Part shown: positions 1-6,186 of the stretch, piece after piece | Numbering within the stretch: the stretch's first letter is position 1 | Layout of the letters: each line of letters starts with the position of its first letter | NCBI GenBank assembly: GCA_017631705.1 | Contig: JAGBSU010000130.1 | Location: 1-8,380 of the forward strand | DNA from: Clostridia bacterium | GTDB lineage: Bacteria > Bacillota > Clostridia > Oscillospirales > Acutalibacteraceae | Direction: 5' to 3' | DNA length: 8,380 nt | Position numbers and translations under genes: made by a program | The notes under the pieces: model-generated | What the model was told of the DNA's origin: nothing | What the model saw: the letters and a program-made list of their open reading frames with translations, nothing else | Database searches by the model: none

Positions 1-1266
1 GCCCGTGAAGCGGCTGAAAAAGGTGTCGCCGCCGATGCAGATGCTTCGGCAACGGCTGTTTGGGCTATCATTTGCGAAGAAGCCGAAGCCTCTTTGCAAC
101 GCACCCCCGAATTGTTACCGGTTCTCAAAAAAGCCGGTGTTGTCGATGCGGGCGGTCAAGGCTTGTGCGTGATTTTCCGCGCTATGGATGCCGTGTTTAA
201 CGGTGGCGCCATTGAACAAGGCGATGTATCTACTGAATCGGGGCCGGCAAAACCCTCTGTTAGTGCCGCCGGTTCGTTTGATGCGGATATTACATTCACA
301 TACTGCACCGAATTTATCGTTGCTCGCGATGCCGCTTGCAAAAAAGACCCGCTTAAATTACGTGCTTACTTGGAAACCATCGGTGATTGCGTGGTAGTGG
401 TAGACGACGAAGAAATTATTAAAGTTCACGTTCACACTAACGACCCCGGTAAAGCGTTGAGCAAAGGTGTGGAATACGGCGCGTTTGAAACGGTTAAAAT
501 CGAAAACATGCGTATTCAACACGAGAATGCCGGTTGGATTCCGGAAGAATTACAAACGGAGACTGTTCCCACTCGTGTTGAACCGGAAGAAGATTTTGGT
601 TTTGTCGCGGTTGCCGCCGGTGAAGGCCTTAAGGCTTTGTTTGCCGATTTGGGATGTTCGCAAGTGGTATCGGGTGGTCAAACCATGAACCCCTCGACTG
701 ATGACATTCTCAATGCTATCGAGGCCACTCCTGCTAAAGTGGTATACGTATTCCCCAATAACAAAAACATTATTTTGGCGGCTGAGCAAGCCATTCCGCT
801 TGCTGACCGTACCGTGCACGTACTTCCCACTCGCACCATTCCGCAAGGTGTTTCCGCTTTGTTGAATTTTGACCCGTCGGCCACGGTGGAAGATAACCTC
901 ACCACCATGATGAAAGCCGCCGATGCGGTTTCGACCGGTTCAATTACCTTTGCGGCTCGTGACAGCGATTTCGAAAACCGTGCCATCAAAGAAGGTGACA
1001 TTTTAGCCTTAGATAACGGCAAACTTTCCTTCACCGATAAATCGGTGGAACGTGCCGTTGTTAAGTTGACTAAAAACATTGCCGCTGCCAGACGTTTGAC
1101 CGGAAAAAGCGTTTCGTTTATTACGTTAATGTATGGCGAAGATATTACCGAACAAGAAGCGGAAGCAGCAAAAACCGCTATTTCTGCGAAACTCGGTAAC
1201 GACGTTGACATTACGGTCCTTGCCGGCGGTCAACCGGTATACTACTACTTTATTTCGATTGAATAA
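1..1266 (+). CDS. fakA: Fatty acid kinase catalytic subunit, FakA/YloV (DhaL + DegV-like), 5'-truncated by window edge
   Basis: The frame is open from base 1 to the TAA at 1264-1266 (421 residues visible). The true start lies upstream; family members are about 550 residues, so roughly 130 N-terminal residues are missing. Residues about 1-70 are the end of a DhaL-type (dihydroxyacetone kinase-like) ATP-binding domain, with the hallmark GVVDAGGQGL near residue 46. A middle domain follows (EFIVARD, then the VHVHTNDPG region). The C-terminal DegV-like part has AVAAGEGLKALFADLG, VVSGGQTMNPST and FPNNKNI, and ends GGQPVYYYFISIE as is typical. FakA phosphorylates fatty acids held by a FakB/DegV protein, feeding acyl-phosphate to PlsX/PlsY for phospholipid synthesis in the cytoplasm. 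Its position just before recG matches the yloV-recG region of many Bacillota. Family assignment is firm; the kinase role is inferred from the family. Confidence 0.93.
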   Translation, partial: AREAAEKGVAADADASATAVWAIICEEAEASLQRTPELLPVLKKAGVVDAGGQGLCVIFRAMDAVFNGGAIEQGDVSTESGPAKPSVSAAGSFDADITFTYCTEFIVARDAACKKDPLKLRAYLETIGDCVVVVDDEEIIKVHVHTNDPGKALSKGVEYGAFETVKIENMRIQHENAGWIPEELQTETVPTRVEPEEDFGFVAVAAGEGLKALFADLGCSQVVSGGQTMNPSTDDILNAIEATPAKVVYVFPNNKNIILAAEQAIPLADRTVHVLPTRTIPQGVSALLNFDPSATVEDNLTTMMKAADAVSTGSITFAARDSDFENRAIKEGDILALDNGKLSFTDKSVERAVVKLTKNIAAARRLTGKSVSFITLMYGEDITEQEAEAAKTAISAKLGNDVDITVLAGGQPVYYYFISIE

Positions 1267-1272
1267 ACCATT

Positions 1273-1301
1273 AGCCGGTGACTTTCCGTCACCGGCTTTT
1301 T
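1273..1301 (+). terminator. Intrinsic terminator/attenuator hairpin between fakA and recG
   Basis: A perfect 10-bp stem, AGCCGGTGAC (1273-1282) with GTCACCGGCT (1288-1297), has a 5-nt TTTCC loop and is followed by a T run (1297-1301). It starts 6 nt after the fakA stop. Only about 25 bp separate it from the recG start and no promoter is visible there, so recG probably depends on read-through, or the hairpin acts as a partial terminator or 3'-end stabiliser. Confidence 0.8.
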
Positions 1302-1316
1302 ACAAAAAAGAAAAAA

Positions 1317-1323
1317 AGGGGGG
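1317..1323 (+). promoter_or_regulatory. recG ribosome binding site (AGGGGGG)
   Basis: An A-rich stretch runs into AGGGGGG just before two tandem ATG codons (1326 and 1329). The gap to the first ATG is only 2 nt, while the second sits 5 nt from the end of the G run. This favours 1329, although 1326 is possible. An in-frame ATG at 1278 lies inside the terminator stem and has no ribosome binding site. Confidence 0.65.
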
Positions 1324-1328
1324 TTATG

Positions 1329-3374
1329 ATGCTTACCTTTGATACTTCGATACAATTTTTAAAAGGCGTCGGCGAAAAGCGTGCCGAACAACTGCACAAA
1401 TTGGATATCTACACCGTACAAGATTTATTGCACCATTTCCCCCGCCAATATGAGGATTGGTCAAAAATTGTCCCGATTGCCGAGGCACCGCACGATACTC
1501 CCTCTTGCATTCGTGCCACCGCTTTGTCAAAACCGTTGGAAAGAAATATCCGTAAAGGGCTTTCCTTATACACTTTTTCAGTGACCGATTCTTCCGGCGT
1601 GCTCAAAATAACGTTGTTCAACAACAAATATGCTGCCGCCAAAATCGAAGCCGGTAAACAATATCTGTTTTTCGGTACCGTTTCCGGCTCTTATCATGCA
1701 CCGGAACTTTCTTCACCGTTGATTGAGCCGGCCGAAAACGGCGACCGCATCCGTCCCATTTACCCGCTGACCGGCGGTATTACTTCGCGGTATTTGGAAA
1801 AATTGGTCGGCACCGCTTTGTCGCAACTGGATAAAGCTTTAGATAACGACCCTATCCCCGCTTATTTGCGGAAAAACTATTGTCTGTGTACCTATCGTTA
1901 TGCGTTGGAAAACATTCACTTTCCAACCGATAAACAAGCAATGGAAGTAGCACGCCGTCGCTTGGCATTTGAGGAATTGTTATTGTTACAGCTCGGTTTA
2001 TTGCGCTTAAAAGGTCGAACCCAAGCAACAACCGGTACACAAATTAAAAGTGATTATCACTTAGATTTTTGTAAACATCTCCCCTTTGCACTCACCGGTG
2101 CGCAAGACCGCGCTGTACGGGAGTGTATAGCGGATATGCAAAGAAAAGTACCGATGAATCGCCTGTTGCAAGGCGACGTCGGCAGCGGAAAAACCGCCGT
2201 TGCGGCTTGTGTTGCTCACTCGGCAATACGCAACGGTTATCAATGTGTATTGATGGCACCGACAGAAATTTTAGCACAGCAACATTTTGAATCGTTGTCG
2301 CGGTTGTTTGCTCATGAGCCGACAATTCGTATTGGATTATTGACCGGTTCTTTGACGAAAAAACAAAAAGATACCGTCTTACAATCTGCTGCTGACGGTA
2401 GCTGTCAGCTTCTTGTCGGTACACATGCTCTACTCTCCGAAACCGTGCAATTTGCCAATTTGGGGTTAGTGATTACCGACGAACAACATCGTTTTGGTGT
2501 ACGTCAGCGTTCCTCGTTGGCCGACAAAGGGAATTTCCCGCACATGTTAGTTATGTCTGCCACACCTATTCCCCGTACTTTAGCACTCATGGTTTACGGT
2601 GATTTAGACGTTTCCATTTTAGATGAACTTCCGCCCGGCAGAACACCGGTTCAAACCTTTGCAGTGGGAACCGATAAACGGGCACGTGCTTATGGATATG
2701 TACGCAAGTTTTTGCAAGAAGGACAACAAGCCTACGTGGTATGCCCGTTGGTAGAAGAAGGCGAAACCGATTTGGTCGCCGCTGAAGTGTATGCCAAACA
2801 ACTGGCGGAAGGCCCGCTTGCCGGCTATTCCTTAGGGTTATTACACGGTAAAATGAAACCGAAAGATAAAGAGCGTATCATGGCCGATTTTTCTGCCAAT
2901 CGCCTATCGGTTTTAGTTTCTACCACCGTTGTAGAAGTCGGCATGGACGTCCCCAACGCCGTGCTGATGGTAATTGAAAATGCCGAGCGTTTCGGTTTGG
3001 CACAACTTCATCAGTTACGCGGTCGTGTCGGGCGCGGGAAACTCGCCTCGACGTGTATTTTAATTTCCGATGCACAAAACCAAGAAGCGGTGCGCCGCTT
3101 AAAAGTCATGTGCGAAACCACCGACGGTTTCCGCATAGCCGACGAGGATTTAAAACTCCGCGGACCGGGCGACTTTTTCGGAAAACGTCAGCATGGTTTA
3201 CCGGAATTAAAGGTTGCCGATTTGTTTACCGATATGCCCCTTTTAAAAGAGGCGCAAACCGCCGCACGTGCCGTTTACGCTGCGGATAACGCTCTTGCTC
3301 TCCCCGAGCATAAACCGCTTAAAACCGCTGTTAAAACGTTGTTTGAACGCACAGGAGAACAAGGATTGAATTAA
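1329..3374 (+). CDS. recG: ATP-dependent DNA helicase RecG
   Basis: RecG is a monomeric superfamily 2 translocase that reverses stalled replication forks and branch-migrates Holliday junctions and R-loops. The 681-residue product is full length for the family. The N-terminal part (about 1-250) is the wedge/OB domain and opens with FDTSIQFLKGVGEKRAEQL, including the helix-hairpin-helix-like GVGEKRA. Helicase motifs follow in order: Walker A GDVGSGKT (282-289), Walker B DEQH (384-387), motif III SATPIPRT (410-417) and motif VI GRVGRG (565-570). The C-terminal DEDLKLRGPGDFFG (605-618) leads into the TRG region needed to couple ATP hydrolysis to fork reversal. Start choice: ATG 1329 is best placed from the Shine-Dalgarno; ATG 1326 would add one Met. 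It lies 62 bp after fakA on the same strand and is followed at once by a terminator. No defects seen. Confidence 0.98.
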   Translation: MLTFDTSIQFLKGVGEKRAEQLHKLDIYTVQDLLHHFPRQYEDWSKIVPIAEAPHDTPSCIRATALSKPLERNIRKGLSLYTFSVTDSSGVLKITLFNNKYAAAKIEAGKQYLFFGTVSGSYHAPELSSPLIEPAENGDRIRPIYPLTGGITSRYLEKLVGTALSQLDKALDNDPIPAYLRKNYCLCTYRYALENIHFPTDKQAMEVARRRLAFEELLLLQLGLLRLKGRTQATTGTQIKSDYHLDFCKHLPFALTGAQDRAVRECIADMQRKVPMNRLLQGDVGSGKTAVAACVAHSAIRNGYQCVLMAPTEILAQQHFESLSRLFAHEPTIRIGLLTGSLTKKQKDTVLQSAADGSCQLLVGTHALLSETVQFANLGLVITDEQHRFGVRQRSSLADKGNFPHMLVMSATPIPRTLALMVYGDLDVSILDELPPGRTPVQTFAVGTDKRARAYGYVRKFLQEGQQAYVVCPLVEEGETDLVAAEVYAKQLAEGPLAGYSLGLLHGKMKPKDKERIMADFSANRLSVLVSTTVVEVGMDVPNAVLMVIENAERFGLAQLHQLRGRVGRGKLASTCILISDAQNQEAVRRLKVMCETTDGFRIADEDLKLRGPGDFFGKRQHGLPELKVADLFTDMPLLKEAQTAARAVYAADNALALPEHKPLKTAVKTLFERTGEQGLN

Positions 3375-3379
3375 ATAGT

Positions 3380-3415
3380 AAAACGCCTTGCTTTACAGCA
3401 AGGCGTTTTCGTGTT
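3380..3415. terminator. Bidirectional intrinsic terminator shared by recG and trpB
   Basis: AAAACGCCTTGC (3380-3391) pairs perfectly with GCAAGGCGTTTT (3398-3409) around a 6-nt loop. The plus-strand T tract (TTTTCGTGTTTTT) serves recG. On the minus strand the stem also ends in TTTT, so it can stop trpB transcription, though that U tract is shorter. The two genes converge here, with stops at 3374 and 3420. Confidence 0.9.
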
Positions 3416-3419
3416 TTTA

Positions 3420-4640
3420 TCAGCGAATTCCGTAGTTTTCTAAGACGTAATCCATATCCTTATCACCACGACCGGACAAATTAATAAGCACCGAACCGTG
3501 TTCCATGGTTTGCGCTAACTTCATGCCGTATGCCACGGCATGCGAACTTTCAATAGCAGGAATAATACCTTCCAAACGAGCTAACTTAAAGAATGCGTCA
3601 ATCGTTTCTTCGTCGTCAATCACATCGTACTTCACGCGGCCAATCTCTTGCAAGAAAGCGTGTTCGGGACCGGAAGAAGGGTAATCCAAACCGCTTGCCA
3701 CCGAATAGACCGGTGCGGGTTCACCGTTTTCATCTTTCAACATAATGCTATTAAAGCCGTGCATAATGCCTTCGGTACCATATTTTAAACTGGCGGCATG
3801 ATCGCCCAACTTGGGACCACGACCGAGAGGCTCAATGCCGTAAATATCAACAGGATCGTTAAGGAATCCGGCAAACAAACCGGCTGCGTTAGAACCGCCG
3901 CCCACACAAGCAACCAGCGCATCCGGCAAATGCCCTGTCATTTCCACAAACTGTTCACGTGCTTCAATGCCGACAACGCTTTGAAAATCGCGAACCATCA
4001 TCGGGAATGGATGCGGACCCAAGACCGAGCCGATACAGTAGATAGAATCTTTGTATTCTTTGCTGTATGCATCAAAGGCGGCATCAACTGCTTCTTTGAG
4101 CGTTTGCAAACCATGTGTAACTTCCACCACGTTAGCACCGAGAATCTTCATCCGTGCCACATTTGGGGCTTGCTTTTTGATATCCACTGCTCCCATATAG
4201 ATATCACATTCCAGACCAAAATAGGCCGCTGCTGTTGCCAACGCCACACCGTGTTGACCGGCACCTGTTTCGGCAATCACCTTTTTCTTGCCCATGTACT
4301 TGGCAAGGAGCGCTTCACCCATGCAATGGTTCAGTTTATGGGCACCGGAATGGTTAAGGTCTTCACGTTTAGCATACAACTGTACCTTACCGCCCAGCGC
4401 ATCCGACAAGCGTTCCAAGTGTGTAACCGGTGTGGGACGTCCTTGAAATTCTTTACGAATACGGCGTAACTCGGCAATGAATTTGCGAGATTGGCAAATG
4501 GAATAATACGCTTCGGTAATTTCCGCCATTGCCGCTTTGAGCTTTTCGTCAATATACACGCCGCCAAACTTGCCAAAATATCCGTTTTTATCGGGATAGT
4601 GGTTAAAATACGTGTCAAAATCAACACCATTGAGTTTCAT
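3420..4640 (-). CDS. trpB: Tryptophan synthase beta subunit TrpB (no trpA beside it)
   Basis: TrpB is the PLP enzyme that condenses indole with L-serine to give L-tryptophan. The 406-residue length fits TrpB1-type proteins (about 395-410). PLP-binding Lys102 lies in HSGAHKLNH, catalytic Glu124 in ETGAGQHG, the PLP phosphate loop GGGSN is at 247-251, and SGRGDKD starts at Ser389. The N terminus (FGKFGGVYIDEKL) is typical. The ATG at 4640 is preceded by GGAGGAG (4647-4653) with a 6-nt gap. It is monocistronic here: convergent recG lies downstream, and a Trp T-box with its own promoter lies upstream. trpA, which normally supplies indole, is not next to it. Either trpA lies elsewhere, or the cell salvages indole. 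HKLNH, where many TrpBs read HKINN or HKTNQ, suggests a sub-branch rather than loss of function, since every catalytic residue is present. Confidence 0.97.
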   Translation of the reverse strand: MKLNGVDFDTYFNHYPDKNGYFGKFGGVYIDEKLKAAMAEITEAYYSICQSRKFIAELRRIRKEFQGRPTPVTHLERLSDALGGKVQLYAKREDLNHSGAHKLNHCMGEALLAKYMGKKKVIAETGAGQHGVALATAAAYFGLECDIYMGAVDIKKQAPNVARMKILGANVVEVTHGLQTLKEAVDAAFDAYSKEYKDSIYCIGSVLGPHPFPMMVRDFQSVVGIEAREQFVEMTGHLPDALVACVGGGSNAAGLFAGFLNDPVDIYGIEPLGRGPKLGDHAASLKYGTEGIMHGFNSIMLKDENGEPAPVYSVASGLDYPSSGPEHAFLQEIGRVKYDVIDDEETIDAFFKLARLEGIIPAIESSHAVAYGMKLAQTMEHGSVLINLSGRGDKDMDYVLENYGIR

Positions 4641-4683
4641 AAATTACTCCTCCGTTTTTATAAAGATTTCGAATTTTTTGTAT

Positions 4684-4720
4684 AAAAAAGTCCTTGACAG
4701 ACTCTTGTTCTGTCAAGGAC
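4684..4720 (-). terminator. T-box regulated terminator of the trpB leader
   Basis: On the minus strand a perfect 12-bp stem, GTCCTTGACAGA with TCTGTCAAGGAC, has a 7-nt loop and ends in six U residues (plus-strand A run 4684-4689). Its 5' strand lies just after the T-box sequence, as expected for a terminator that is mutually exclusive with the antiterminator. It ends 43 nt before the trpB start. Confidence 0.96.
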
Positions 4721-4966
4721 GAATACTAACTTATCCGCGGTGCCACCTTGATTCACGGCAAAGCCGTGCGCTTTTTTAGAGTACCAACATACTCTTGGCA
4801 ACTAACGTATGCCTTCACGTTGCAAGCTACTCGGTTCCAAAACACCTTTCACTGCACCCTCTGCGGCCCATTTGACGATGGTTTCTTGCCCGATTTCCAG
4901 CACCACGGGCTCTCTGTGAAGGCTTAATCGCCGTTACTTCCGCTTCAACGGTTTCGTTTTAAATTT
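4684..4966 (-). promoter_or_regulatory. Tryptophan-specific T-box riboswitch controlling trpB
   Basis: The T-box sequence AAGGTGGCACCGCGG is at 4735-4749. In Stem I the helix GCGG (4940-4943) / CCGC (4863-4866), together with GGCGAT (4927-4932) / ATCGTC (4874-4879), encloses a specifier loop. The 5' side of that loop is AAGTAAC, with the conserved AGTA. Its 3' side is AAATGGG, placing the Trp codon TGG at 4868-4870. A distal stem GCCCG/CGGGC (4906-4910 / 4888-4892) lies above. The antiterminator bulge UGGC would pair with the GCCA 3' end of tRNA-Trp, whose discriminator is G in bacteria, so both readouts agree on Trp. Uncharged tRNA-Trp is expected to stabilise the antiterminator and allow trpB transcription. 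The 5' end is estimated from the promoter. Confidence 0.97.
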
Positions 4967-4972
4967 TCAATT

Positions 4973-5001
4973 AGTATATCACACACTTACCTGTTTGTCA
5001 A
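4973..5001 (-). promoter_or_regulatory. Sigma-A type promoter of the T-box/trpB transcript
   Basis: On the minus strand TTGACA (plus coordinates 4996-5001) and TATACT (4973-4978) are separated by exactly 17 bp. This is a near-consensus promoter. Transcription should start near 4966, just before Stem I of the T-box. The -35 begins 20 bp after the stop codon of the upstream HD hydrolase gene. Confidence 0.92.
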
Positions 5002-5021
5002 GAGAACGAATCGGTATTAAA

Positions 5022-5594
5022 TTACAATTCATCCAAGGTGAGTTCGTATGCCGGTAAAAATTCTTTCATAAAATAGTCTGCCGCCTCCAGTTTCATGCCC
5101 CGCAACGCTTTTTCCGTGGCTTTTTTGGCTTTCATAAATTCGCGGTTACCTTGCTTGACTTCTTCGATACATTTTATCAAAGCCGAAAGTTTATCCGCCG
5201 CTTTGACGATGCGTTGTTCTTCGCTTTCGGCTGGTAATAAAAGTTCATGATAATGCGGTTCTAATTCTGCCGGCAATAACGAAAGCAGTTTGTTAGCAGC
5301 AAGTTCTTCGACTTGCTTATAAGCCTCGCAAATGGCGGGATTGTCATATTTTACCGGTGTGGGCATATCGCCGGTGATAATCTCGGTCGCATCATGATAC
5401 AGTGCCGATACCACACATTTTTCCACGTTCACGTTACCGCCAAAATACTGATTTTGTAACAATGCCAATGCATGTGCTAACAGAGCAACTTCGTGCGAGT
5501 GCTCGCAAATATTTTCACTGCGCGTATTGTGCATAAGTGCCCAACGAGATATATTTTTCATACGAGAAAGCATGGCATAAAACGAAAAACTCAT
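5022..5594 (-). CDS. YfbR-family HD-domain 5'-deoxynucleotidase
   Basis: The product resembles E. coli YfbR, which dephosphorylates deoxyribonucleoside 5'-monophosphates in nucleotide-pool control. At 190 residues it is close to YfbR's 199. The metal-binding HD residues are present: His32 in EHSHEVA, His67-Asp68 in ALYHDATE with Glu71, and Asp134 in KAADKL. The segments GDMPTPVKY (75-83), SRWALMHNTRSEN near the N terminus (with Arg17 and Trp18) and the C-terminal DYFMKEFLPAYELTLDE are typical of YfbR. I chose ATG 5594. A TTG at 5603 would add three residues, but it would leave only about 7 nt of leader after the predicted transcription start, and the YfbR alignment begins at the ATG. The gene has its own promoter. 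No terminator separates it from the trpB promoter downstream, so some read-through into the T-box is likely. Substrate specificity is inferred. Confidence 0.92.
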   Translation of the reverse strand: MSFSFYAMLSRMKNISRWALMHNTRSENICEHSHEVALLAHALALLQNQYFGGNVNVEKCVVSALYHDATEIITGDMPTPVKYDNPAICEAYKQVEELAANKLLSLLPAELEPHYHELLLPAESEEQRIVKAADKLSALIKCIEEVKQGNREFMKAKKATEKALRGMKLEAADYFMKEFLPAYELTLDEL

Positions 5595-5616
5595 ACCTAT
5601 CAACTCCCACCTTATA

Positions 5617-5645
5617 AGTATATATTATTTATCACCATCTGACAA
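5617..5645 (-). promoter_or_regulatory. Sigma-A type promoter of the YfbR-like gene
   Basis: On the minus strand TTGTCA (plus 5640-5645) lies 17 bp upstream of TATACT (5617-5622). The start would be near 5610, giving a short leader of about 16 nt that carries GGTGGGAG before the ATG at 5594. It occupies the gap shared with the divergent gene starting at 5711. Confidence 0.82.
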
Positions 5646-5677
5646 GTGCAGAATAAAAAAAACATTCACGGTAAATA

Positions 5678-5696
5678 CTGTTAGCACAACTAACAG
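5678..5696. repeat. 7-bp perfect inverted repeat upstream of the small helical-protein gene
   Basis: CTGTTAG (5678-5684) and CTAACAG (5690-5696) flank CACAA. The repeat ends inside the AGAAAGGA ribosome binding region (5695-5702) of the gene at 5711, and no T run follows, so it is not a terminator. It could be a repressor operator near the start of transcription or a 5'-UTR hairpin. I could not identify a convincing plus-strand promoter; AATACT at 5674-5679 is a weak -10 candidate without a matching -35. Confidence 0.5.
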
Positions 5697-5710
5697 AAAG
5701 GATGCTACAG

Positions 5711-6145
5711 ATGAATAACGATACCATAAATTTGCTCAAAGAATGTAATTCCGGTTGTAAATGCGCCACCAACAGCATGGAACAAGTAATGCCGTTTATC
5801 AAAGAAGATTCGTCGCTGAAAAAACTGATTGACAAGTACAATGAAAAACACATTGACATCGGCGATGAATGTCACGAATTATTAAACGCGTGTGATAAAG
5901 ATGAAAAAGATCCGCCCTCACTGGCAAAGGCGTTTTCGTGGGTATCTACCGAGATGAAATTAATGCTCGACAGTGACACGAAAAAAATTGCCGGCATCAT
6001 GTTTGACGGTTGCAGTATGGGCATCAAATCTCTCAGCGGCTATTTGAATCAATACACCGATGCTTCCGAAGATAGCCGTCGTCTAACGCGTAAACTTATC
6101 GATATTGAACAAGATTTTATGAATGAACTGTTGACTATGGTATAA
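5711..6145 (+). CDS. Small all-helical cytoplasmic protein, possibly ferritin-like four-helix bundle; function unknown
   Basis: The 144-residue product has no signal peptide or membrane segment. It appears to form four amphipathic helices (about residues 3-30, 33-61, 70-115 and 118-143), the pattern of a ferritin-like or DUF2383-like bundle. Six cysteines stand out: a CxxxCxC cluster (C12, C16, C18), then C54, C61 and C101. Acidic and His residues in HIDIGDECHELL (47-58) could bind metal, but no clear pair of ExxH motifs proves a di-iron site. The ATG at 5711 is chosen because AGAAAGGA (5695-5702) lies 8 nt upstream; the in-frame ATG at 5702 overlaps that site. The gene stands alone, divergent from the YfbR-like gene and convergent with trpS. 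I recall similar uncharacterised proteins in Clostridia, but the function is unknown. Confidence 0.82.
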   Translation: MNNDTINLLKECNSGCKCATNSMEQVMPFIKEDSSLKKLIDKYNEKHIDIGDECHELLNACDKDEKDPPSLAKAFSWVSTEMKLMLDSDTKKIAGIMFDGCSMGIKSLSGYLNQYTDASEDSRRLTRKLIDIEQDFMNELLTMV

Positions 6146-6148
6146 AAC

Positions 6149-6184
6149 AAGCCGTCTGCACCTTTGCAGACGGCTTTTCGTTTT
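6149..6184. terminator. Bidirectional intrinsic terminator between the small helical gene and trpS
   Basis: AAGCCGTCTGCA (6149-6160) pairs perfectly with TGCAGACGGCTT (6165-6176) around a CCTT tetraloop. T-rich tracts follow on both strands: TTTTCGTTTTG on plus, and TTGTTTTAT on minus after the trpS stop. It therefore serves both convergent genes. Confidence 0.93.
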
Positions 6185-6186
6185 GT

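Noticed and set aside
678..1211. Minus-strand 177-codon open frame opposite fakA
   Set aside because: Antisense to conserved FakA sequence, low-complexity Ser/Ala-rich translation, no start signals.
3798..4469. Plus-strand 223-codon open frame opposite trpB
   Set aside because: Antisense to a well-conserved gene, with no ribosome binding site and no recognisable domain. It is an opposite-strand shadow of trpB codon use.
5595..5603. TTG at 5603 as start of the YfbR-like protein
   Set aside because: The predicted transcription start near 5610 would leave almost no leader, and E. coli YfbR alignment starts at the ATG at 5594.
5678..5696. CIRCE/HrcA or LexA site at the TTAGCAC-containing palindrome
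   Set aside because: CIRCE needs TTAGCACTC-N9-GAGTGCTAA and a clostridial/Bacillus LexA box is GAAC-N4-GTTC-like. Neither matches, so I report only an unassigned inverted repeat.
5632..5859. Hydrophobic minus-strand 75-codon frame (possible small membrane protein or toxin)
   Set aside because: It overlaps the start of the helical-protein gene in antisense and the promoter gap, and has no Shine-Dalgarno. Its hydrophobicity follows from antisense of Lys/Glu-rich codons.
6151..6160. GCCGTCTGCA resembles the Neisseria DNA uptake sequence GCCGTCTGAA
   Set aside because: It differs at position 9, occurs as part of a perfect terminator stem, and the genome context (T-box, fakA-recG) is Bacillota, not Neisseria.
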